From contig NC_083509.1 of the NCBI RefSeq assembly GCF_032362555.1, positions 5,355,001-5,419,000 of the forward strand: 64,000 nucleotides of DNA, written 5' to 3'. The stretch comes from Amyelois transitella. Its lineage: Eukaryota; Arthropoda; Insecta; Lepidoptera; Pyralidae. Positions 40,314 through 52,622 of this stretch are shown here, piece by piece. Every line of letters begins with the position of its first letter. The first letter of the stretch is position 1. The translations under genes were made by a program, and so were the position numbers. Under the pieces are notes generated by a model. That model was not told the DNA's origin. It was given only the letters and a program-made list of their open reading frames with translations, and did not search any database.

Positions 40314-43300
40314 TCAAGAAGAGTTACCATTCTCACCATTGTCTTGGAAATTGTTGACATTTACTGAAAATGGTGCCCCGAGTCCATACAGGTGGCCACT
40401 CGAGCTTTCAATGTTGTCATCAAAAAATATCTGAAATCGTAGAAGGAAATAATATATTATAATTACCAGATGGGTGTAAAGATTCCTTCAAGGTTGGGGA
40501 TAAAAAACTGGCATTGCGTTAACTAGAAAGGCTGTAACTGCTATAATCAGAACAAGTTCATAGTTGTCTTTTCCTCTTATCATTGCAAAATTTTTAACTG
40601 CATTCTCACATGCAGGCTTTAAAGTTTCTTCAAGAAGTTTGAAAGCCATTATTATGTGAGATTACTTTATCAATACGCTTTACCAATGAATTAAACCAAA
40701 GACAATTTAGTTTTAGTCATTACATTCTGTATTAAAACCAACCAGTTCTTTCACTTTGAAGTGACTATAGGTTTAACAAAACTATCACAATATGTCATTT
40801 ACACAAACACTCACTTCTTTTATTTTGAAAAATGCCATTCCTGTGAGATGAGAGTCAGAGCCTGCTTGGTGTTGTGGACCCACTCGTCTTAGTTCAAGCT
40901 GATCTGCCACCTCTTGAAGTCCTCCTTTCAGGTTCTTGCAAAGTTTCATCAAGTACTGAAATAGGTAATATGTCGGTGAATTATACATAGGAATGTGAAA
41001 TATGAAAGTCACCAATTTTGTGACGTATTACTATATCATTATAAAAATACGAATGAAAATTTGATAAATTGAACTAAAATTTTTATTCATTCCATTAATT
41101 TAACTTTGTCAACATATTTATCGCAATATTTCTCCATTGACAGAATTTCTCACTATTAGTGTATTTTCTGAACATATGTAAGTTTTCTTAACAAGATATT
41201 GTTATGTAGAATATACTTACTTTCACATCATATACTGTAGGAAAATATAACCTTAAACTTTCAAAAAAGTCATTCTCATCCTGGGGTAGGTTTTGGTCAG
41301 TCAGGAGTTTCAATAAGTATCCAAAGTCATATCCAGAATGGAAACTTAGCCACTTTATATTGTCCATGAGCACAAGTCCTACCAAGAAAAGAAAAATCTT
41401 GTTAGACGTTTTCTGAATTACTTCTAAAAGCACTATACTTTGCAGCATCTGAATGTTGAGGAGGGTCGGACAGGATTTATTTTTTCTGCAGATAAAAATT
41501 TGAAAGAAATCATTTAATATATATTTTTTGTGGCACCAATGGTTCAGTTTCATACACCATCGATACATACAAATAACTAGGGACCCGTTACGGCTTCTCA
41601 TTAGTAGCATTTATAGATACCTTTCTCAGAAAACCCTCTTTCCAACATTTCAAATAGGAACAAATTCCGCCCACAACTTTCTAGCTTAGTACATACATAC
41701 AGACAGAGAAAATAGAGCGCCTTTATTACATGCCTTTATTACATTATTTATTACATATTGCATAACTAAACATACATAGATTAGGCACTTTTAATATGCT
41801 TGAGTCTGCTGTACTTAAGCTGTTAGAAACGCTAATTAATATTGCCATATTACCATAAAAGTTGCACATATCAATGTTTCTTGAGAATCCATCACCTGTC
41901 AGTAATAAAAAGTGTTGGCAAAGCAAGTTGTTGATTATTTAGTGATTAATTTGGAATGAAAATATTTTCATGGATCGCTTTGTATATTAGTAATGGTACA
42001 CCAAAATCATGTATACCGAAATGAATTACCAGACGACATGAGTAATTCTGCAAACTCAAGTGGTTCAATGCCATCTTCTTCATGTTTTCGAAACTGCAGT
42101 CCCGAGTTTTGTAGTAAATCAATGGAATCTTGTGCATACATATCTTCCCTGAAATTAATTACATTGATAAATATAATATGTTTGGAAGGCCATGCTTAGC
42201 TGTTGGCTCTGTCTGCCCCATTTAGGATAAAGACCTAATTAATATATACTTAGTATATATAATAACATTTAAAATAAAAACAAATTCATATAATACTTAC
42301 TGCAGGTTGAATTTGAAATTGAACTGCCAAGTGGTGTAACCAGGGGGAGTTTTTCCATTTTCATCCATAAAAGTAAGACCCAATTGGATTATCCTCAACA
42401 GATCTACATTACATCTATAAAAATGAAAAAGGTTTTATTGTATTTTAAGGAATTAAAATATTAAAATAAAATCTATTATATCACTCAAAAACAGACTAGA
42501 ACTTTATTTTAATGCATATGCTGGGTAGGTCATAGTAATACATACAGGACACAAGTTGAACTGCAATGAGTTTATGACTGACATGATGGGATATTAATGC
42601 AACAATGCCTTTTTCCAACTGCGCGAAGTAAAGGTAATATATATATGAATACATGTATGTATGTTTGTTCATATATGGCATTGTAAAGACCAACTGACTT
42701 GGCCAATTTTGAATGATACATCAATCAATTTGTCCTTTCAGTCTTTTCAAGACTGTTGGCTCTGTCTATCCCACAAGGGATATATAGACATGATTGTATG
42801 TATGTATTGATTTGTTTTAACCTCTTGTCACTAAACATATAACTCTCTCCCATCGATCTGGAACCTAATAAAGGATGTCATGTTACTACCCAGGTAACTA
42901 CAATGAAGTCCTGAGGGCAAAGCCTGAGCCATCCCCTCTTCCCTTATCCAGAAATCCCCTTTAAGTAGCTAACCTAACTTTTCCATCTTATAGTCATAAT
43001 ACCGCAGTCATTGAACTAAAAAGTCTAAAATAAAAAATATATTGTAAAATTTAATAAACCAAAATGAGTAAAAATAAATTAATATAAAAAGAAAAAAAAC
43101 ATACCTAGTTGTTTGGTATATACATAATGTATAAAGTACCTACTACTGAATAATGGCACCACTAAAATAGGTTTATATTTGTCCATTTTTAAACCAATTC
43201 AAAACTTTTGAATTTATAATTCAATTTATGTGTGAATAAATTACATAATATATTATATTATTAAATAATTATATCAATGGATCAATTATTCAATAGTACT

Positions 43301-43768
43301 TAATACATATCAAACTAATGGACTTGTTTTTATGCAGTTTGGTCACTTTGTTTTTTACAATATATTTTTTATTAGCATAAGTAGGTAAATGTGCCATACA
43401 AAAATCTATTATTGTTTAATTACTAGGTTGTATTAAGTTTTTAAACAGTTTTAATGGAAAATTTTACCTCAAGAGTTGATATTGATAATCTGCAGTTGAT
43501 CTGAATTCTCCAATAGGCCGAGCAACCACTCCAGGAAATTCAGTATCCATTGCCACCCAATGATATTTTTGAACAACCTGGGGAACAAACTAATTGTAGC
43601 TAAATTAAAGGAAAACAATGTGAATTATAAGTTATCTAAACGTAAGTGACTACAAACCTGTCTAATAATTTGGAACTCTTCATGAAGGTTATGATTCCAA
43701 ACATCTTTAATGCCACAGTCTCCGTTAGCCGGTAATTGGGCCAGAGAGCCAAAACTTGCTGCAGGCAT
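40314..43768 (-). CDS. Pop2: CNOT7/POP2/CAF1 deadenylase, tandem copy B
   Basis: Second complete CCR4-NOT deadenylase gene. Coding exons in transcription order: 43768-43658, 43577-43468, 42414-42301, 42148-42030, 41378-41221, 40955-40815, 40430-40314. Every exon has the same length and phase as in copy A, and the protein again has 289 residues. About 26 residues differ (roughly 91% identity), ten of them within the first 22 codons. All DEDDh catalytic residues are intact ([22 protein letters not shown]). A likely non-coding first exon ends at a donor AAG|GTAAAA near 43853, and a reverse-strand AATAAA lies near 40225. From memory of the family, its N-terminus looks closer to the usual insect form than copy A does, so B may be the conserved copy; this is inference. 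Confidence 0.95.
42735..42812 (+). mobile_element. SINE tail fragment in CNOT7 copy B intron
   Basis: TCTTTTCAAGACTGTTGGCT, CTGTCTATCCCACAAGGGAT and a GTATGTATGTATTG tail mark the 3' end of the GGTTCCCGGC family. Confidence 0.55.
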
Positions 43769-43852
43769 CTGGAAAAAATTAAAGATTGTAGAATACTGGG
43801 AAACGTATGCAAAAAAAGAAAAACAAGTCAACTCTACACAGTTATTTTACCT

Positions 43853-43945
43853 TAAATCGGTTGTCTGCTTCTGTATGGGTAGATTCTTCCGGTTTTTTCG
43901 ACGCCGTGGTTTTTGTTTTGCGGTATATTGTGCCAAAATTAAGTA
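43853..43945 (-). other. Candidate non-coding first exon and promoter of CNOT7 copy B
   Basis: On the minus strand a CG-richer tract (AAACCACGGCGTCGAAAAAA, CCGGAAGAATC) ends in a donor AAG|GTAAAATAA about 85 bases before the acceptor preceding the ATG. The family normally has a 5'UTR intron here. The exon start is not defined. Confidence 0.35.
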
Positions 43946-44790
43946 AAAATATTCTTATTCCAGCTTTTGTAAACGAAAACAGTTGCTTTATAGGTTACGG
44001 CTTTAAGATCATAGTACATTGGGAAACACAAATATGATCTTGTATATAAGTGTTTATATTTAGTCACGATAAGTAATAAACTGGACAGAAATTCGATGCC
44101 AGCTGAAAAACTAAATTTACAAAATAAAATACAGAAATACTGCAACTGTTGCCAAACGCCATATTTTTTTATCTATTGTATTTTTTTGCTTTTTTGATGG
44201 ACATTCGTTTCATTTTCGTACAGCTTAAATTTGTCTATGGAATAAGGCTCGTTTGATAGGTGCTTAGTGCGTGTACATTACGTTAGTAATTGTTTCGAGA
44301 CGTTACATTAATAAAACCTGTTTTGAAGTATATGCTTTATTGTGGGAAACAATAATTTATTTGTAAAACAAAGGTATTTTCTAGGATAGAGTACAAATGT
44401 CCCAAGTGTTACACAAGTCGTCGTCACGGTCGAGCAATTAATAGCTTTGGGTGCTTCACTTTTCAACGCATATGTTGGTAGAAGAACACTTCTCACCTTC
44501 GATTAGATCGATCAATAATTTTTCTTAATAACAATGGTCTACAAGGAAAAGGGATCAGTGTAAGAGTGTAGCAATTATCGCGGCTTCACTTAGGATCACA
44601 TCCTGCACCATGAAGCTCTTTGAGTTCTTTTGATAACTGACTCCCGGATCCTACAGTGGTGTAGTGGTTTGGATTCCACCCCTATCTAGGAACTATGGAT
44701 CCCTTTTTGCTCTAAGGATTATAAAAACAATAAAGAAAATGAAGAAACAAATACAAGAAAATGAATACGCCTCTTCGTTTCCTTTTTCAG

Positions 44791-45075
44791 AATTTGGAGA
44801 AGGCCTTCTACTGTGTTCCTCGAGAGTCGATCTGAAGGGCACTGAGGTTTAAAGAGATTCCAGAATTTCCAGAAATTTGTAAAATGATACGCGATATAAG
44901 TATATCGCGATTGCGATTCTTTGTTATTGATACTTTAGCCCTTCTTTGTTGGGGCCCACCAAGTCTCTGTTCTCAGACCATTTTTGTTCAGTATGATTTT
45001 GGATGAAGGATCAAAGAGCGTCAGAGACTCGCATGAGCAGCCCTTGTGGTTGCTATGTCCCTTTGGTTAATCAAA
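44791..45075 (+). mobile_element. Decayed RTE-clade LINE reverse transcriptase fragment
   Basis: Frame-broken translation gives LEKAFYCVPRES then RALRFKEIPEFPEICKMI, matching the RTE pattern 'DLEKAYDRVPRE..WWALR..GVPE'. Further on, QVSVLRPFLFSMILDE fits 'HQGSALSPFLFSLVLDE'. The catalytic FADD block is deleted. In-frame stops and gaps show it is dead. Confidence 0.6.
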
Positions 45076-46039
45076 ATTATAAGAAGATTAAGATAAGTCT
45101 TATCAACATTGGCGATTATTGCGGCTGAATGAGACTTTTGACTCTGTCTACCCTGGAAGGAACAAAGACTTACTTAGCATACGACTATGAATTCTATAAG
45201 TTATCTTTTATTATTTAATATCTATGTAAGTCTGTGAAATATGAGGGTAGATAAATATTTATCTTGACAAAAAAGGAATACTTATGGTATTCGATGCTCC
45301 ACTGATTGTGAAATACTGTAGGTATTTCGCAAATGTGTCGATACTAATGCTACATAAAGTGCTCTCTCGTTCAGTCCGTTACGTTTCTAATGTACAAGTA
45401 CATTTTGCTTGCTTAAAAATGCAAAATTTTGAAAGTAGGTATGTTTGTTAAGCAAAATTTCTACTCTACGGATTTGGTTTAATCATACATACAAAGATAT
45501 TTCACGTCTTTATACCTTACGGGATAGACATTGTATAATAAAATATTTCATGAAAGAACTCGTGGGTGGACGCTACATTTTTTAATTCCTCAAAGCTCTC
45601 TTGTAATAATTTACTGCCGATGCTACCATTCGTCAAAGCTCAACTAAACTGATGTAAGTAGGATACCTACTTTGTGTTAAATGTATTTCGTTTTAGAAGA
45701 TTTACTTCCGTTAAGTTACGCCCATAAACAAGTTATAGGTATATTTTCTTATGAAAAATAATACAAAAATTATTTTATGAAACTATGATTTTTATGAAAT
45801 CTATGCGTCGTAAAATCTTGTTCATTCTTAAAACTGAATTTTGTCAACAGATACTCGTAAGTACTCATTACGTCAATAGGTTGCATCGTATTATTAAATT
45901 AATAATAATAATTAATGCGTATACAAGTGATACTCAGAATGGCTGTGAGCAGCATGGCTGTGAGTTATTTACGTAGCTCCTAATGCAAAGTGCAAAAGAA
46001 GACTCCTGGTGTAAAAAGCTCCTACTTTACTGAAGATAT

Positions 46040-46175
46040 GAAATGGTGAAATGGTGGCCTAGGGGAAGACCGCAAATAATAATCTGAAAGAGATAGCGAG
46101 CAAATAAAAAGTATAACTGGTGAGAGTTAAAGGAAGCGTACACCAAACGATTGGTAGACCGTGGCTGGAAAATAA
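46040..46175 (+). mobile_element. LINE C-terminal fragment
   Basis: Broken frames give WPRGRPQ followed, after stops, by EAYTKRLVDRGW. This resembles the end of lepidopteran non-LTR elements (R..GRPQ.RW...W..LEEAY). It may be the 3' end of the LINE at 44791. Confidence 0.5.
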
Positions 46176-46639
46176 AAGGACTTTAAAACTAAGTTTCATA
46201 TTATTTTGTAACTAAAATCTGGATTAATTTACACACAATTTAGTTCATTTAGTATCCATACAATTAATCCACTAGACTCGATCAGCTGTCCGTCTTGGTA
46301 GGGACAAGTGGAAATATCTTTTCACTCTTCCCTACAAGGCCATCTCTGGTTGATGAGAGGAATTTTATTTTCTTCTATCTCTACTAATAAAAACATGATA
46401 TAATATTGTACAGTTACAATAAGAAATGCTCTTAATGATGTAACTGTTGTTGATGGGTAGGTTTATAGGTATGATTTTTTTTACTAATTCATATCTTAGT
46501 ATTCGCCAAAAGCGGTTATAGTCACTATTTTATTTCTATTGGGTTTTGGATTGGGACTAAACGAGATTATATTGAGCAGCGCAAAATGTCACTTGGTGTG
46601 AAAGCGAGCATACAGAGTATATGTAGGCAGTGTATATAT

Positions 46640-46745
46640 TTCTGTATGGCATGACAGTGGCAGTCTTGTGCGGTACTCCGGGAGGGTTAGCTGCATTCAC
46701 GAATTTTCAGGTCGCGCCTCCGCGACGCGCGCCCTCAACTTCGTG
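46640..46745 (+). other. CpG-rich patch with a short ORF
   Basis: GCGCCTCCGCGACGCGCGCC lies in AT-rich surroundings. The frame MTVAVLCGTPGGLAAFTNFQ precedes a poor donor (CAG|GTCGCG). It could be a first exon, a regulatory patch or repeat debris. Confidence 0.2.
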
Positions 46746-47684
46746 TAGGAGTAAAACTATCTATTATTTATTTTCAAGGATCGAGAAATGTGATTTTTGT
46801 TTCTGTGTTATTTTTTTATTTATTATTTTGTACATTCACCTACTGTCCGGTAAATTTTGAAGTAAGTTTTAATGACATTTTGAAATAATAAAAAAAACAA
46901 TATTTACATAAAAATGTGATATCAACCTTCAGTTTTGTCTGAAATTGCAAAGAATTTTAGTTAAGAATAAGTAAAGAATTAAATATCTACATTAAAAAAA
47001 ATATTAATGATTTTTCAAAGAATATTAAATGAAAGCCCCAAAAAAAAAAAAAAAATTGTTAATTTAACCACATTATCGAGACGAAATTAACGTAAATTTA
47101 AAACAATTTAGTTAAACAGCAATAACTTGAATTAAAATTGTTCTGCGAACTAAAAAGATTGTAGGTAAAAAATTCTTTCGCCGACAGACATTAGTGGGAA
47201 ATTGAGCAAAATGCGTATCCGTACTTCTCCATAGCTACTTTTTCATTGTTTTCTGGTACGTAGCCAAGGAATTTTATGTTGTTGATAATTTCGTATAAGT
47301 CTGTTTTCTTGATTGTGAAATTATTACTATTTTATTTCGAAATTTCATGACACATAGGAACAATGTAATGCATTTTAATGATAAATGTCAACTTTACAAT
47401 TATTTTTCGCAGAAAAATATGTGACGCTTAATAACCATATAACCATGTCATACATAATATCCACTGAAAAAAATGCAGCATTTTCCTATTGCCTTTTCAA
47501 ATACCGAAGAAATAACACAACACCAAAATTAAAATTTCTCAATTTTCACAGCTCCAATTTTTACAAAGTACGAACTTTCTACGAGTTTTTTCGTAGCTTT
47601 ACGACTTTGTCTAAAATGATATATTGTTTAATATTTTGCTTGGTTTCCAACTTTCTGGCTAGCTAAAACATACAATATCACGCC

Positions 47685-47775
47685 TTAATCTCTTACGACT
47701 TAGACAGAGCCGGCAGTCTGGAAAAGACTAAAACTGTGTCTTCATGAAGGAATGGAATTAAGATAGAGTCAGGTT
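47685..47775 (-). mobile_element. Diverged GGTTCCCGGC-family SINE fragment
   Basis: GACTTAGACAGAGCCGGCAG, CTGGAAAAGACT and GTCAGGTTGCTAGC are recognisable family pieces in order. Confidence 0.4.
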
Positions 47776-47916
47776 GCTAGCACAATTAATATAGCCTTAA
47801 AAAGTTGATCGATTGACTTGAAATTAAAACAAAAAAAAAAAACATTAATTTAGTAGATTCTTTTGCACAGAATAATTCATGTACACAAATAGCATAGGAA
47901 ACGTAAACAAAGTATT

Positions 47917-47951
47917 AATTGTTGGTTTAGTAGTCCACTAAACCAACAATT
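47917..47951. repeat. Hairpin with 15-base perfect arms
   Basis: AATTGTTGGTTTAGT and ACTAAACCAACAATT are separated by AGTCC. Confidence 0.8.
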
Positions 47952-48106
47952 GTTGGATCTTAATAGCTAATAATCGTAAAATGTATTGGTTTCGGATAGA
48001 AAGATGACTGATCTACTGCCTGGCTCGATAAAATCCATTCCATCTTTATGTTTATCGTTATATGTGAAATGCCTTAACAACGCTTTGGTAAATTTTAAAT
48101 AAGACG

Positions 48107-48370
48107 GCCTTGACGGCCTCTGTGGTTCAGCGGTAGTACGCTTGTCTGTGACACCGGAGGTCCCGGGTTCGAATCCCGGTCAAGGCATGATGAGAAAAGA
48201 ACTTTTTCTGATTGTCCTGGGTCTTGGATGTTTATCTATATAAGTATTTATTATAAAATATAGTATCGTTGAGTTGGTATCTCGTAACACAAGTTTCGAA
48301 CTTACTTCGAGGCTAACTCAATCAGTGTAATTTGTCCCGTATATATTTATTTATTTATTTATTTATTTTA
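48107..48370 (+). mobile_element. tRNA-derived SINE with intact-looking pol III boxes and ATTT tail
   Basis: The head GGCCTCTGTGGTTCAGCGGT plus GGTTCGAATCC supplies A-box and B-box motifs. GCCTTGA at 48107 pairs with TCAAGGC at 48180-48186, giving a tRNA-like acceptor. The D-arm side has extra bases, and a non-tRNA body follows (GATGAGAAAAGAACTTTTTC, CTATATAAGTATTTATTATA, GAGGCTAACTCAATCAGTGT). It ends in (ATTT)n. This is a common lepidopteran SINE layout. Confidence 0.75.
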
Positions 48371-49739
48371 TAAAGGAGATATAGAGATTCGCGGCAGTTT
48401 ATCAAGAACAGCTATTGCGATTAATTATTCTACAAGAACTTTAATAGGTTTTGTGTTTGCGGCAACTATTCGCATAAATTGTAGACAGTGAATTTTTAAA
48501 TTGCCGAACCGAACACCGAACGCTGATTGTTGATCTTAATTATACATTTTTTGAATTCGAAGGTGGTGAATAGTAAAACAAAAATAAAAATTGTTATACA
48601 TATTCATAGAATAACAAATAATTTATTTTTTATACTCTTTTGACCTTTTAATCGTCTTAAAACTTGAAATATAAACCTACTTTGGTATATGAGTAGGTGG
48701 AAGCTAGACAAAATCTGTAGATCTTAACAAGGGGAAATCCATATTCCTGTCTACCTCTATAGGAGGTGAGCGGTTATTTGTGTAATGTTAAACCTTTTAA
48801 GTAAACAACTATGATAAATGATAACAACGGTGAAGAAATGAACCAGACTGAACTAATGAGATTAGTTTTCTAAATAAGAAGCCCCACGCATTTTTACTTG
48901 TATATTAATTAAGTTTAGGCTACGACTTACATCATTATATAATTTAACTTATTTATCTTCTTGGATAAAGTACATATATTACTTTCCCGCATTATGCTCT
49001 TATCATTTGCCAAACATGCTTATGCATCTTGGATATGTCTATTGTGCCTACTCGTATAAGGGTACCTACGTATGTTTACCTATGCACAATTGCATACAAT
49101 TAAGGAGAATAAAATATACTTGCAAAGAATTTCACTTACTACCGATACAAATAATATCGAATCCTTTTATTAAAAAAATATGAGGATTTAATTATATAAT
49201 TATAAAATATACCTATGTCGTCAAAATCATAAAGAGATTTGGTAAATTATAAGAAGCTGTTTGGCAGATGAGTGCTCAAAGGAAAATGAGGGATTGGGGG
49301 ACCATCTGCTAGTTATTGATTCCTTATGCTCAGAAGTTGACTTTAGAGTTTTACGGAATTGAAAATTAAAGCCACTCATTCTCAAATTTTATGAATAAAT
49401 GTATCATTTAATTTGAATAAGTTTAATTCTTCCTGAAATTAAATCAAATCTATTAGATATATATAAATTAAGATTTGTCTTGTAATTTAATTAATAAAAA
49501 TAAATATTTTTTGGATTAGTATCACCTTTTTTAAATAAATGAAATGGGAACGGAGTTGGACTAAGAAGAAGATTTGTACCTATCTCTTAGATATTTTTTA
49601 TTTATTCAACATTTATTTTATTGTATTTAAAACACAAATACTCACCTACATACACTTAACTATACTTGTTATCTGCTGGGGTATTGTCAAAACTGATTGC
49701 CAACCATCTTATCAAGTTAAAACTGAAAATTAAATAAAG
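48371..49739. other. Gene-free AT-rich stretch
   Basis: No gene, RNA or clear repeat was recognised. Confidence 0.5.
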
Positions 49740-50060
49740 CATAACTTTAGCCGCGGCCGGAAACGAATTCGTATCGTGTCGGAGTCGGAAAAGTGGATTA
49801 AATGCATTGTTGCTATTTGGAACTCGGTCGAATATTGTCGTCTTCGCGAGACCGTTTATTTTCAGTGTTAGAGCATTGAGAGCGTTGACTCAGTGAGATT
49901 ACGATTTAAATATAGGCGGGGGCGAGTTGCCAAATCATCGGGGAAAATGTTCAACCCAGCGTGCACGCATTTCCACGGAATTGCCGATTGTTTCGCGATG
50001 GGATTTCACCTTTATTTCGGCCAGTGACTAGGCCGGCTTATCAGTTTCGGTTTTCCGTAT
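49740..50060. promoter_or_regulatory. CpG-rich island in the gene-poor region
   Basis: About 300 bases with dense CpG (AGCCGCGGCCGGAAACG, GTCGTCTTCGCGAGACCG, GGCGGGGGCGAG, GTTTCGCGATGGG) flanked on both sides by very AT-rich DNA. Several TCAGTG initiator-like motifs are present (near 49871, 49888). No following exon with a donor was confirmed. It could be a promoter or 5'UTR of a gene with distant exons, or a conserved regulatory element. Confidence 0.35.
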
Positions 50061-52366
50061 GAAGATATATAGGAAAGACAAATTACAAAGCATTTAAAGG
50101 GGAAAATCTGATCGAAATTAACAGAATTAAATATTTTATGGCAAGTATTGAGTGAGAGTGATATAACGTATGTTTGCTTTTAATTTAGATTTGATAAAAC
50201 TATTTGTTTGTTACTTTTTGTCACGATATAGTTGCACGAAGGTAGAAAACTGTATGAGGAGAGAAATATCTTCGAAATAATCAAATCTTTTTTTGTTCAT
50301 CGTGTAATCAAAAAATTTTATTTCCCTTTTGATTGGAAATGGGTCGGCTGAATAGGCATGTGTATTTAATTCATTGTTAAAATTTCATTTTGCTTTCATC
50401 CATTGTAATGAAAACATTTTTGTTTATCAATTTTAATTATTTAATTTTAAATTAAGAATTGATATGTTACTTGTTTAATTTATTCTCTCTCTCATCTCTG
50501 TGTGAACCCAGTTGCACCTTCCGCTGTAAATAAGTATTTCATCAATTCACAAGCGATATATTCACAACATAACTTCAATATCAAGTCACGCCACGTAATT
50601 AATTAACTTTTCGGTCAATTGACCATTTATCGTACAAAAGAAGAAACAAAAGTTGTTAAAGATACTCTATCATATAGGCCAGGTCAGGTGTACCCTAAAG
50701 ATTTATAGTCTTGGTTATCTCCGCTCGTTTCCGCCTCAAGGTCCCTGTTGGCTATCTCAAACGTTCACATAGTTAGCTGATAGGAATAATGGTTCGCAGT
50801 TTCGGAACGGCGTGAAATTATGCTGACTTCAGCTATACTTTACTCTAAAGCCTTTTTGTTAAGCTTATAAGTCTCAGGCTTTTTACACTAAAGCTTCTTT
50901 AAGCCTTATGTGGGCTATAGATAGTAAAAAAGTTGAAAAATTAGTCTCCACCATCACTAAGTACGATCCATTACGATTAAATGAGAACGATCATTTTTCG
51001 TCACTATGATCACATTTTCTATATTTTGACTATCAATGCATAAAAGTGTTCTGATTTAGGGATACAATTTTATTTAAGTACCTGAAATGGGAGATTTTTT
51101 AAATTTCTATTCTCACTCCTGCAAGGATTATGCCTGCGTTGACTGAATATGTTAAATCGAAGATTAAAAAGACACAAAAACGCTAACTCCTGCAAGGATT
51201 ATGTCTGCGTTGACTGAATATTTTATATACATTTTGTGTTTCTAACTTTAATTAAGACTTAAGTATAAAAGTACTTCGATGTATCAAGGACGATATCGAG
51301 AGAATATTGCTGAAGTTCTGGGTTGAGTGGGATGAGGACAAAAATGTAAATTACCAAACTTTCCTTAGAAGACAGCTGTTTATAATAAGTGTTGGATGAT
51401 GGTAGCAAGGAGGGTTTATGATGCTCGTTTGCCCTAGTTTTCAAGTCCTATCTGAGTATCTAATGAAATTTTGTAGAGGAACATTTATGTTCTTAAATAT
51501 TAATGCCTAGGAAATCTTTCGCTTGTACTTTATTAATCTTATTTTATATGATTATAAAGTACCTATAAGAAAAATATGTATCAGATAAATATACTGTTAT
51601 TAATGGACGCATATTGAATTTGATAACAAATTCATGTCAATCTTTTCTAACATACAATAACGCCACACTCATTGAGCAGCGACATGTTTGTTTTCTTTTA
51701 CAATGGTATAAGTCGATGTATTTCTGGCGATGATAATTATTTGGGTCAGGATCGTCTGCGGTGGTCCTTGTATATATCGCCGCAATCTCGTTGTCATCGG
51801 CACTCATCAGCTTACGTGCAGTCACCAACACATCAAACATGTTGCATGGACTCTTTATGTCATAGTAATAATAGCCAAAACCCAGTGAATTTGGGTATGT
51901 TGATGTGTTGCTGACTGTATGCGGGGACGTGTGAAAATCACGTAGAATAATGAGCCGGACGCGACGCCCCGTCAACAACGTAAAATCATTTTCGTTCTAG
52001 CCCAATTTGTACCCAACAGATATTGGATTTAGTTACCCATTATGTTTCTTAAGGTCAAAAATACGTCATAAATTATATGTAGATGTAGATACAATGTTCG
52101 TCAATTACCTTAACAAATTAAAAAGTCAACACGGAAAAGTTAATTTAAAGATAATAAAAATACAAACGAAGGTTAAGTGTACTTTATCCCGACGGGGTTG
52201 TTATTTAATTATCTTTTTTTATACAGATTTTTGATTTGCCATTGTTTAATTTTTAAGGCCTACCTATTTTTATTGTAGACGTCAATTCGATTACATTCGT
52301 AATTTTCGGTGCGGCTTCCCTTTTCATTAGTCACAGTAAAATCAGACTGCTTTGCTCTCTTTTTGC
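50061..52366. other. Gene-poor stretch
   Basis: Open frames at 51637-51978 (-) and 52007-52234 (+) have no recognised family, no splice partners and composition like the surroundings. A direct repeat pair sits at 51115-51150 and 51186-51220. Confidence 0.4.
51115..51220. repeat. Direct repeat pair, period 71
   Basis: ACTCCTGCAAGGATTATG.CTGCGTTGACTGAATAT occurs at 51115 and again at 51186 with one difference, separated by about 36 bases of unrelated sequence. Confidence 0.75.
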
Positions 52367-52622
52367 ATACATACATACATATAGTCACGTCTATATCCCT
52401 TACGGGGTAGACAGAGCCAATAGTCCCGAAAAGACTAAATGGCCACGTTTAGCTGCTTGGCTTAATGATGGAATTGAGATCCAAATAGTGACAGGTTGCT
52501 AGCCCATTGCCAAAAAAAGGATCGCAATTTTATAAACCTATCCCTTAGTCGCCTTTTACGACATCCATGGGAAAGACATGGAGTGGTCTTATTCTTTTTT
52601 GTATTTGTGCCGGGAACCACAT
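52367..52622 (-). mobile_element. GGTTCCCGGC-family SINE, full length
   Basis: From ACATACATACATATAGTCAC through CTATATCCCTTACGGGGTAG, CTTGGCTTAATGATGGAATT, AATAGTGACAGGTTGCTAGC and CGCCTTTTACGACATCCATG to TTGTGCCGGGAACCACAT. Confidence 0.7.

Noticed and set aside
48107-48186. Functional tRNA-His gene
   Set aside because: The D-arm side is too long and a SINE body with an ATTT tail follows directly, so it is a tRNA-derived SINE head.
51637-51978. 113-codon minus-strand open frame
   Set aside because: Overlaps another open frame on the plus strand, composition matches the surroundings, and there is no family or splice evidence.
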